From Antedon mediterranea (Eukaryota > Echinodermata > Crinoidea > Comatulida > Antedonidae): DNA of 64,000 bases. The stretch covers positions 8,747,001 through 8,811,000 of the forward strand of contig NC_092677.1 of the NCBI RefSeq assembly GCF_964355755.1, read 5' to 3'. Under the pieces are notes generated by a model. That model had not been told where the DNA came from, made no database searches, and was given only the letters and a program-made list of their open reading frames with translations. Within the stretch, counting starts at the first letter, position 1. Each line of letters starts with the position of its first letter. Shown one piece after another: positions 49,801-61,800 of this stretch. The translations under genes were made by a program, and so were the position numbers.

Positions 49801-52800
49801 TGCTCACAAAACATGGCCTAGTACACCTCACTGCCTGTCTGCACACCTCACTCTCTGTCTGCACACCTCACTGTCTGCTAAACAATAACAAGCACCACAC
49901 CACACTAGCCTTTTAAAGCAGTCACATGCATTTACATAACAAAAGAAATTTGCATAACACCTGCAATTTTTTTGTCAGGTTTTCTTTAAAACATTTGTAT
50001 TATAATACTGTAGTAGATTTGATCTATGATTAAACAAATTATATTCTCTAAAAAAAATATTATTTTGTATTTTAATAAAATTATTTAACATTTTTATTAA
50101 AAATGTTTATACAAAGCTTATTTAATTTTTTCTATTGATTAGATGTTTATTAATTTCAGTACTTGATAAAAACATTTTTTTTTATCTTTTATCAAATTGC
50201 AGTTCAAATGTTGGTTATCATTTGATTTTTTTTATTGTTTTTGTTATTTTTATCTGATGATTAATGTTTTTTATTTTATTAAATATGTTATAAAAGAATG
50301 TCTTAATATTTATTTTAAAATGCAGTGTCATAATCAATCAAATAACCAACACAGTATAATGTGTGTACATGTTGGTAACCATACAGTATCTAATGATAGT
50401 AGTACCCCTATTGAAGAGACACCCTCAGGACCCAACAAAGTACCCTCTTAGACGTGGTGTCCCCTTAATAGGGGTTAGCACTTAGTTAGTTAGTTAGTTA
50501 GTTAGCATTTTTTTCTTGTTTGTTTCACAGAAGTGTCCCCTGAATCGGAGTATCCTAAAGAAGAGGGTCTATGGCACTTTTTTAATAACCCTCCAAACAA
50601 GGGAAACTTTTGCACCAATAAAGTTTCCCCTCTGAAAGCTCTGTTTACAATGTCAAAAAAGTGTGATGTACCTAAACATAGTAGTAATATAACATCACCG
50701 TGTCCATATATTGGCACATCACATTTTTTTGTTACATAAAGATAGACAGAGCTTTATATTCATCTACAGTTAAAGAAATAAGACATTTGCAAACCTTTGA
50801 CTTTTGTTTCTTCTTCTTTGTTGCTTTTGAGTGAGTAGGAAACACTTCTTCGATATCATCCTTCTTTAATACATACTCGTAGTTGACCTGCTCCTTGGGT
50901 ATTTCCTCTTCCTTCTTCTTTGTTGCTTCTTCCTTCGGCTTTTCCTCAGTCACTGTCGCTGCATCTATTTCAGGAGTTGTCGTCGTTTCTTTTTTAGGTT
51001 TCATATCCTTTGACTTAGTTTGCAGTTCTAAAATGAAATCAATAGATTGGCTAGTTTATTTATTTTAAAAGGTTGTTAGTGTATTTATTTATTGGCCCTC
51101 ATTAACTTCAGTGTGAACTTGTACTGCAAGGATCTTAGAGATAAAGTTATTTTCTGTAATGTTATTGTATTTTCATGACTATCTGATAAATATTATCAGC
51201 AAATTTTAAAACAAAGGCACCCCTATTAGGAGGACAAACAAAAAAATATCTCCCCTTATTAGGGATATCCTTTTGAAAGCAGTAGGTTGTCATGTCAAAT
51301 ATGTCTAACCTTTTGTTTCACTGGTGGCTTCGGTAATTTTAACTTCTGGTTCATCTTCAGATATTTTTTTTTGCTTCTTTTTCAGTCGCTTTTTCTTAGA
51401 TTTTCTATCAAATAATGAAGAAAAAAAAATTAAATAACAAACAATTATTTGTTATATTTAAATGTATCATTTCACCCTGTACCCCCAAACTGTATTGTTA
51501 GTTGTACTTACGAAGTAGTTGGCTGTTGTGGCTGGGAAACCTTCGGAGGATGCTTAGCCTTACTAGACGGTTCAGCTTTGGCCTAAAAAAAGATAAATAA
51601 TTTTTAAATGTTCTGTCACAAGTTATACTTGAATATACATATTTACAGATGAAACCAAAACGTGTACAGATTAGAGCAAGAAAAACAAACTACAGTAAGA
51701 CGTTAAGTATAGTATAGTTAAACATTGGTTTTTTTTTTCATAGTAACTTATGACATTATGTAAATGTATTTTATATATATCATTTTGTATCATTTGATGT
51801 ATTATTGTTATTACTATACTGTATAGGAAACCATTTCAATTTTAACTATCATGATAATTTTAATAGCCTCATCAACAATTATTTTTGTAACTACTTCTTC
51901 TTTATGTATATATATATATATAAATATATGAGAAATATTGCCACAGTATATAGTACTAATTTTAATTTTTTTTTTTTAACCTTGTAAATTTGCTTAAGTG
52001 TCCCTATCCGTCATTTTATATTAATTGTGTTCAATATGGATTTTTTTTTTTTTTAATATTCTCATTTTAGGCAAATTGCCAAGGATTACCACAAGTGAAT
52101 TCATTCACTATCCTTCTCAAAGGTGGCAATTCCATTCACAAGACAAACCTATACACAAGATGCTCTACATAAACAAAGACTTATTACAAGTCTTTGGGAG
52201 TGGAGTTGTAAATTGTCATGAGAAAAAAACCCTGACATATGGCAGGACTTAAACCCAGGACCCTTAGATTGGTAGCCAAGCATCATAACCACCCAGCCAC
52301 AGCTCCACTTCCTGTGTGTGCCACTGATGTAAAGGTGCAATTTCCAAATAAATTGATTGATTGATAAGAATGGAATAACTAACTTAATAAATCTTTATTA
52401 CAAAGTGAATAAACATTTTTTAGAAATATAGGCCTTACGGCGAAGCTGAAATGATGCCTGGAAAAGCAATCCCGTTCCTCATCAAGCATAATACTTTTTT
52501 ACCACATATACTGTTCTAAATAAATACTAATAGTACAAAAAGTAAAAGTTCCACAAAAAAATACCTGGCGTTTGGTAGAAAATTACCGTTAAAATTGGTA
52601 AATATGCCAACGATTTCTTACGAAATAGCGAGGCTGAAACAACTGGTGGCGCACTATAACTAGACTGTACTATTATTATCACGGTTTATAAGAAATATAT
52701 AGGCAAGTTATTTATTATCAAAATAGATTTATTCTTTATTTTTTTAAATAAATTTGGTGAATACAAATTTATATTAACTCTAAAATTAATATTTAGAGTT

Positions 52801-55800
52801 AATAATTATCCCCCGACATTAAAACATTTATAATTACAAATGGCTTCAACTGTTCGTATAATGGTTTCTCCCGACAGGTAGGCTATTAATAGCAGTAGAA
52901 ATACAGCAGCAATATTATGCGAAGTTTATACCGTAGGATGTACAGAGTGACTGATATGATTTAACTGTGAAACATATAGAACACATATTCCTAGTAATAA
53001 ACACCAATGCAATAGTAAATTTAAATTATTAAATAAAATACAAACATCAAATATTTGTTTTGTTTCAATGTAATTGTATTTATTCTCATGGTTAATATTT
53101 TTCTTTATATTCTCATGGTTACACAATTTCTTTTAATGGTTACACAATTTCTTTATATTCTCATAGTTACTATTTTTCTTTATATTCTCATGGTTACAGT
53201 TTTTATTATTATATTCTCATGGTTAAATTATTTATTTATATTCTCATGGTTACAGTTTTTATTATTATATTCTCGTGGTTACATTATTTATTTATATTCT
53301 CATGGTTACAGTTTTTATTATTATATTCTCATGGTTATATTATTTATTTATATTCTCATGGTTTCCATTTTGTTTTCATTTTTTTTAAATCTTTTTTTTT
53401 ATTCACATGCTCACAGTTTCTGTTTGCATAACCATGGTTAGTGTTTCACATTGGTTATAGTGTAGGCCTATTACATTACAGTTACTTTTTATGATGATTT
53501 TGTTGCATTCAAAACCGTATAAACTATATTTCATATTCATCTTCCTCATAGTCTAATTCACCATAGTCTAATTCATCATCTTCAATGCCATAGTCTGGTG
53601 TGTCTTCTTTTTCTTCTTCTTCTTCTCTTGTCCTGTTTTCACACTCATCTCATTCACACTCGAACAGTTAATCCTAGAGCAAGTGACTTTGGAGTCTGCC
53701 TTCTTCCTTTCCAAGCAAGGTACAGGATGTCCTGGCATATCGATAAAATTTTCGTTCGAGTTTCTTCAGTAACATCTGAAAATGAGGTTTGTATAGTATC
53801 TTCTGCAGCACCAACACACTTTGCGATTAGATTAAACAACTCATATGGCACAATTTCAGATATGTCAACATCATTAATGTCCGCTGCTCTTGGAGGCCAT
53901 TCACTCTGCATACCTTTGTTTGATTTGATGGCATTATTTACTATCGTACCTGCAAGTACATTTTATAGCATTGGGTGAATGAAACATAGTAATAATAAAT
54001 TTATATAAAGCATATACTGTATTGTGTACAGCATTTATGATCGACACCACTTACTATCATAACAGTTTTGTTTTTTGAGTGCATACAGCTTTCACCTCTT
54101 TGATCCACAGCATTTCCTTAATTATGCAATAACATTTATTGTTGTTATTTAAAAATAAACCAATATATACAAGTTATTGTATTTTAACCGTACCTGCAAA
54201 ATATAGAGTCCTTAGTTTGTCTCTATTGTCACCATCAGTGGAGATTTCGTGTGTTGTAGAAGTAGTTGGAATATCTATGTCATACTTTGATGATTCATCT
54301 GTCTCCGTTGTACTTTTTCCTGATGACAAAAATGGATCAGCCACAAATCCTGGGGATACATTGCTAAAGTACACCAGAACTGATTCATTTCTAATTAAGA
54401 AAAAATAAATAAAATATTTAGTTTGACCAATCCACAAAAAGATTTTTTTTTTTAAATTATCCCTGGTGAAATAATCATTTAATATAAACACACTAAGCAA
54501 CTAACCTTCTTGTGGGTGAATGAAAAATTAGGTTAGGATAATCCATCCTGAGCTTCTTCTTCAACACGTCTGATCTATAAATAACACATTAATTGATTAT
54601 AATTAATTGTAACACAGATAAAATGAAGAAATTATTACAGTAACTGGATCTCAAAAATATTACAAAATTATTTCATCGTTTTTAAGAAGGGATTGACAGC
54701 CTACCTTATAGTTGACAAGTAAACTTTTTCTGTTTTTTTCAATTGATTTCATGAAAAGCTTTTGGAGTTTTGCGAGTCTTAGTATCTCCTGTCCATACTG
54801 TAACCGTTTATCAATTACATCTCTGCAAAATACCTTATAGCTTTGCTTATATGTTAAAAAAACACTTTCCAATTCCCTGTAAATAATAATAAATACTGTA
54901 TTATTAAAATATATTTTAATATTTTATAGATTTTGGTGTTTAAAAATTCAACATTTAGACTGAAGCAAATAAAAAAAAAATTTAAAATGTAAATTTAAAA
55001 AACCAACAGAGTTTTAGAAAGTTACGTTTTACTCACTTTCCAGAATCATGTCATTTACGTGAATTAACAACTATTTTGGTGTAGTTTTTGTAACATTGGT
55101 CATGATATCGCACTTCAATACAAGCACAGCTTTTGCCTCGAATGTCTTTTAAAATACTTTCGTCCTCTCTCATTTCTGCAGCTTTTCGCAACATTCCTGT
55201 CATAAATCAAATCAACAAAAGCAATAGTGTGTAATTCCTAAATGATTGAAATGATATTTTGTTATGCATAACTACAGCATGGAGATATAAAATGTATAGC
55301 TCCATGATTACACTATATAGCAAAGGTTCACATGGAAGAAATGTCCTGGAACACCTCATTATGCTGTACAGTAGGAAGGTTTTCTAATTGGATTACATCA
55401 GTTGAGCCTGCAAAACTCATTATAGGATGGGGATTAGAAAGCAGATTGATTAATTAACCATATGTTTACAAATTTCAAGGATAGGAGAAACAACAATAAC
55501 AAGTGAATTTTTTTTCTTCAAATAATTACCTGCATCATCTGTTAAAGCCTTTCTTAATTTATCATGACCTCTTTTGCCTTGGATCGTCACTAATTTGTCT
55601 TGCAATTTACAAATGATACATTTCTTTGGCAAAATTGTGGCTTTTTGAACCATTGCTGTGGCTGAACTACTTCTCAAAAAATGCTTGGCCCTCTTAACTG
55701 GTGGCTCATCTGGGCTCTCACTGTCTCCTGCTTGGGATCTCTTTTTGGCAACTCTTGTTTCAGCCTAAACATCAATTTCAACGTATAATTAATTTATACA

Positions 55801-58800
55801 GCATTTTATTTTGTCTTATATAGAGCCTATATTGGTATTTAACTAAAATTAATTTTGTAGCCTACTGAATAATATATACTGTATAATATAATATGGCCTA
55901 GGCCTAGGGCCTAGGCCTACGTAGTAGTACTGGTACTAGTAGAAAGCCCAATCAACAACCAAGCACAGAAACTAAGGGCACAATATAGATCTATAAGTAA
56001 GTGCAGTAGCACCCTATATACTGTATCATTTAACTATATTATTAACTCTTAGAGTATTCTGATAATAATAAACCAAATATTACCTTTTTTAGTCGAGATG
56101 TATCAGTATATCGCCTGTAACAGGTAGCATGAAAACCTAAGCCTGGATGCTCGCGTACGACATCGTCAAACGATTTACCTTCATCAGACATACCAAGCTC
56201 CGTCAAATGTATGGCGATTTCCTTGCCGTCGCCATCTAATTTTATCCAACTCTTTGAACAGAGCAACACTTTATTCCATCGAATCTCAGTAATTGGACTG
56301 ATAATTTCATTTGAATTAATTGAATGCTTGTAAATTTGGAAAAAACATTTCAACTTTACTTTGTCTGAGCGAGAAGATCCTTCCTCGTCGGACGCCATTT
56401 CGTGTTTACATCGTGCTGATTTTGACGTCTGCTGCCTAAACGTCGCGTATGATTGGTTTAACTGATGTCATGTGATACAAAATGGCAACTGCGAAAATAT
56501 ATTCTTTTATACTTTTAAAATCAAGATTTCTTTAAAATGTCAGGAAAATTTTCGTGGAACTTTTTAATACGTGATTAATTTATTTTTATGTATATGAATC
56601 AAGAGAGTTCACTTATTATGCTTAATGAGGAACAAGAAAAAATGTTTTCATCTTCACCGTAAGGCCTAATACAGTACAATACAGTATAACAAAATAGTTA
56701 AAACATACATATTATTGTCCCTCATTTATTTCACAGGAAGGGCTTAATATTGTTCTATTTTATAATTAAGATTTTATCTCACCTCTGACCTCACTAAGCC
56801 ATCGCTTCCATAAGTTGAAATTGTACAGACTGTACCCAAACAGTCAGGAGTAGTGCAGTTTTTATGTAAAATATCCTATAAAAAACATCCTCATTTAATT
56901 ACACAGTTACTGCCTGCTTAAAGATGTAATATAAAATTTGATATTCTTCAAGAGAATTATATTTTCTAAGGGGATTATATTTCCTTGAAGCCATGATAGA
57001 ATAGGAAAGGCAAATACATAGTCTGCAGGCCTGCACAATGAGTGTTGTAATGTTTATGATTGATGACACATGATGATGCATTTCGATCAATCACATTTAT
57101 ATATTCATATAGGCTATTTTTTTACACTTGACTAAAAGTGATGACAATAAAAAGTTATATAAAATACTAACCTTTTCATGGGAATAATTATAATTCTCTA
57201 CTTTAAAATGTTTCCAGCAAAGTATGTGATAGTCCAGTCTGCAATCCTCTGTACAGATAGTGTGAACATAACCTTTGAAATCTATATCAGTCAAGTATAT
57301 CTCTTGCTTGATAAAAATACACTGATCAAAGCTGCAGACAGCTAATGGTTTGGGCGGGTTCTTGCACTCATGAATAAGGTCTTCAAAAGATTTCTGTAAA
57401 TTATAGTGAAAAAATATAAAATTAATTGATATTCATTGGAGTGATAATATAAAGTAATAATATTTTTAATTCTAGTGAAGGGGAAAAGGATTTTAAGAAT
57501 ATTTTTTATATAATTATAATAATAAATAAAATATGTAATTATATAATTTATTATGTATTAATATATTAATAACAATTGATATAAAAAAGTAGTTGATAAT
57601 TTTATTTTAGCTGTCAAAAGTGGGGAGTGTGTACCACTAGCACTATACAATGGATCCACCCCAAACTACTAGCACAATGCACATACCAACTTAATTCCAG
57701 GAAGACTTTCTCTTACTAGTTCCGTAGTGCCTGGCCAAAATATTGGATGAGATTCTCCTTCACCTAATTTTACATGATTTTCTCCTTTTATTAAATATTC
57801 TACTGCTACAGAAAACCTACACAAACATACAAAAAAAATATTTAGTTTAAATTTTTGTCAATAATAACACCCCATATAGATGTATATGTAATACTACTAG
57901 AATAATAACCTTAACAAAAGTATGTACCATTACCAACCTGTTAATCCTTTGATAAAAGCAACCAAATCCATAATAAACCAATGGAAACAAGATATGTTCA
58001 TGTTCTTTTAAAATCTTTCTAAAAAGCTGTTGAGATTTCATAATTTCCTGTAAAAAAGTAAACATTTTAAATGAGTTTTTAATTAATTAATCATGGAATC
58101 ATGGATTCGTGTTGATATTGTGCTTTATACGTAACAGTTTCAATGAATTATATGGTACACAGCTTTAATTTCTCATAAGAGTCTATTTGTGTCGAGTGGT
58201 GCCACCAAATGGCACTCATTTATCTGTAAGTAAACAACAAAGGCTGAGATGAACCAGTATACCGAAAGTGCACCAGGTTCTTTATAATGCACAAATTTTT
58301 TAGGTCCTTATCCGAGAATTGTTCTACAATATCACCAGTTATGGTTGAGGAGAGGCTTGAACACGTCGATATTGCGGTTATGGTCAGTGTGGAAATGATA
58401 ATGTCATATCACTACCATATTAATTAAGCATATCACTACCATATTTGAGCACATCACACTTTTTTATCTAACTAGTTTGATAGAATAGCTAGAGCTTTAC
58501 ATCCTTTTATGGACATATACAATACACTTACATCTGGAATATCAGTACTAAGACATATATGAGCATGACAGTATGTAATTTCCACATATCTGACTTCACC
58601 CATTCCGCCAAACTGGAAAAACAAATAAAAAATTCAAGTCAGTTATGGCATACACAGATCACACATATCTGACAGTATTTTTCAATTTAGTACAACGTAT
58701 AAAAGTTCTGTTGGTAAGTTGGAAGACTGAACTTCTCTGCAGTCACTGATTGGTTTTTCAGTATCAACTGACTAGAGGAACTGACGAAGTCAAGCTGGTT

Positions 58801-61800
58801 AGCTAGTCGAAACTGTCTTGTTTATTATTGGTTTAAATCATAATAAACTTTACCTATTACTACATTAAAACCAGATGAAATCGTAATAATAATACTAGTC
58901 TTATATAGTGCTTAATACAATGTTCCTAAGCACTATACACTAAACAATGATTCATAATATATCCTAAGATAACCAAAAAAATAAGAAAAGCAGGGGAACT
59001 ATTTAAACTGCTCCGTCCTCCAGCACCTTGAACCGGAACAGTTTTTTTTTTTTTGCGCTTTTCACATTATGCAACTTTATATTCGACTCAGCTTTCATTG
59101 CCTAGCATTACTAGAAAACTGTAGCACAGCAAACAAACATCAAGACATTCTCAACCTTACTTCTTTTCTGGAAACACATGGTGTCAAGCCTGACTTCGCT
59201 AGCACAATTTTTCATCTATAAACATTGTTGTACTGTATGGTCTGTGGAGTAGACAATCTTACCTTTTCAGGAGCGTCGTGCAAAATTTTAACTGCTTTCT
59301 GATAATGGCTCAGAGCGTTACGATACTTCTTCGCTGTATAACTCTTATACCCATGTTCAAATTCTTGGTCCATTTCACTTTTTTCTGATTTTCGTATAGG
59401 AGATTGAATTGATACAGCAGCTGGCTTTGTTCGCCGTTGTAGTTTTACTTCTATTTTTATATCCTGACACTAAAAAAAAAAAAAATACAAGCGAATAGTA
59501 ATTTAGGATCCTGCAGTAAGTACCTAAATGAGTCAACAATCGAGCAGTTAATCATCTTAATTTAAATCACTGAATAAAATTTGAAGTATTTTGAAATTTT
59601 TTTAAAACAAAATCAAGTATGGTGCACTTGCATATCAGACCCATCACTACCACAATATTTATTTTAATTAATTCTTGCCAAAAACAGGAAGTAGGATAAA
59701 CTGGGCACATAAGTCACTAATAGTGATAAATTTCAGGAAATAGTTTCCAATTAATAAGCCACTCCCCAAGGCTTCTTTGTCAGACTTCCTTGTGGAGTAT
59801 TCAAGAGGACAACCACAAAGTAAGTATCAAGTAAGTACTACAACCGTTACTTATTCACTATCCTATAACTAGCACAAATGTCACTAAAGCTCTGTCTAGT
59901 TTGACAAAAAAGTGTGTTGTGCCTAAATATGGAATTGATATGCCCAAATATGGTACTGATTTGACATCATCATGTCCATATATGGGCAAATCACATTTTT
60001 TTGTCACACTATTTAAACCACAGTCACTATCATTGTCCCTACCACTACCCAGTTTAAATGTAATCAACAAATATATAATGAATAAATAATACATTTCACA
60101 CTTACTGGTTTCTTTGATTTTGATGATGCTGGTGTACTATTTGTTCTAGATTTCTTTTTATTTTCTTCTTTCCGAAGTCTCTCTTCTTTTTCTTTCTTTT
60201 CCCGAATTGCTCTTTTTTTCCTTATTGCAGTTAGACGAGCTATAGTTGGCTGTAAACAAATATTATTAAAATAACTAAGTTGTATGGTTCAAAATACAAT
60301 CTCCTATTGAAGACCTAAGATTCATGAAGGAAATCAAAATCAAGTTTTGGGATCAATGACTTTGGACAAACTAGGTCAAATCGAAAAGTCCCTACTAAAA
60401 ATTAACAATTTGTTTTTTACCATTAAAGCTTGTGAAAATGTCAATTAATTCATTTGTGTAGTATTCCTATCTTGCATATTCTAACTTTACAATTGAACAA
60501 TATTTATTTAGCGGGCCATGTTGATATTATTCGATAAAATCACTAACTTCAAAAAATTCTGAATCAGAGGCATCATCAGAAAAAGATTCCAATCCATCAG
60601 ATACTAGTTCCGGCATAGGACTGGATTCAGAGTTGTCTTCATCAGAGGAACCACTTGAGCCACATTGCTCTACTAAGTCTGGGACATCATCGTCATTCAC
60701 TAAAGGTTTTTCTAGTTTGAAAGTAAGAAAAGCATAGTTTAGTAACTTCATAATCTAGTAGACACAAGACATAAAGTAGTGTAGTTTTCGCAAAAAAGGG
60801 AAGAATCTCTGTTTAAGCCAATGGGTTGTTAAAGGTGGTCAGGTTGAAACCTTACCAACCAAACTGGTGGTTACGACCCTGCTTAATATAAAGTACAAAA
60901 TTATGTCAGGGAAACAATTAGTTAATAGAATAATTACCACTATGTTCATCAAACTTGATCTTTTGAAGAGTCAAATCTCTCTTTTCATTGCCATCATCAA
61001 CAAATTGCAATCCCACAATGTTTTCTCTTTTGGCACGTTCAAGAAAATTTAATTCATATAATGCTTGTGCATATCTATAGTAAGCCTTCGCCCAAGTTGG
61101 TTTAAGAATTAACGCTCTACGACTGTCCCATAAAGCCTCTCTGAACATGTTTTTCTTTAAGTAGGTCTGTGCTCGATTACCATACAGATAGTGGTTATAA
61201 GGACTACAAAGAAATTAAAGAAAATTATCATTATTATTTGAAGAGATACAGGTGAAGGCGAGTCCTATATTCACTCTTGGAATGAGCTGGAGCTCATTGT
61301 AGCCATTATGTGGTAGGGTGACCAATTCCTTGCCATGCAGCCATATCCTCCCAACCAGGTACTCATTTACAGACTGGGAGTTATCGGGAAACAGTCAACT
61401 ATCCTAACCACTAAGCTACCCAAGTGGTTTGTCCTCTAAAATATGAAAACTAAATATGAATAAAGTTAAAGACACCTTCCCTACGTTTTTTAAATCTATT
61501 TTAAGATCACAAACTATATTTAATGTAAAAATAATACTATATGGTCCTATTGCGATAACTTTTTTTGTCTTTAAATGGTTAAAAATGTGAAAAATAAGTC
61601 GATTCTAATAATTATAGCGCACCACTATAAATCCCAAAATGCATTGCGCGCGGATTGATATTTCTGCTTTTCTTCTGTAATTAACCCACTTTTCGATCGA
61701 TCGCGAGGCCAAAACAAATGGAAGACTCCTAACTTCAGCAAAAATACCGGGTTTTCCCCAATTTGTATCAACGGAGTCTGGCAAGAATAGAAAGACAATT

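Noticed and set aside
53055-53441. Hydrophobic plus-strand frames resembling membrane proteins
   Set aside because: Encoded by AT-rich tandem repeats and antisense to a TTC3-like intron; no conserved motif.
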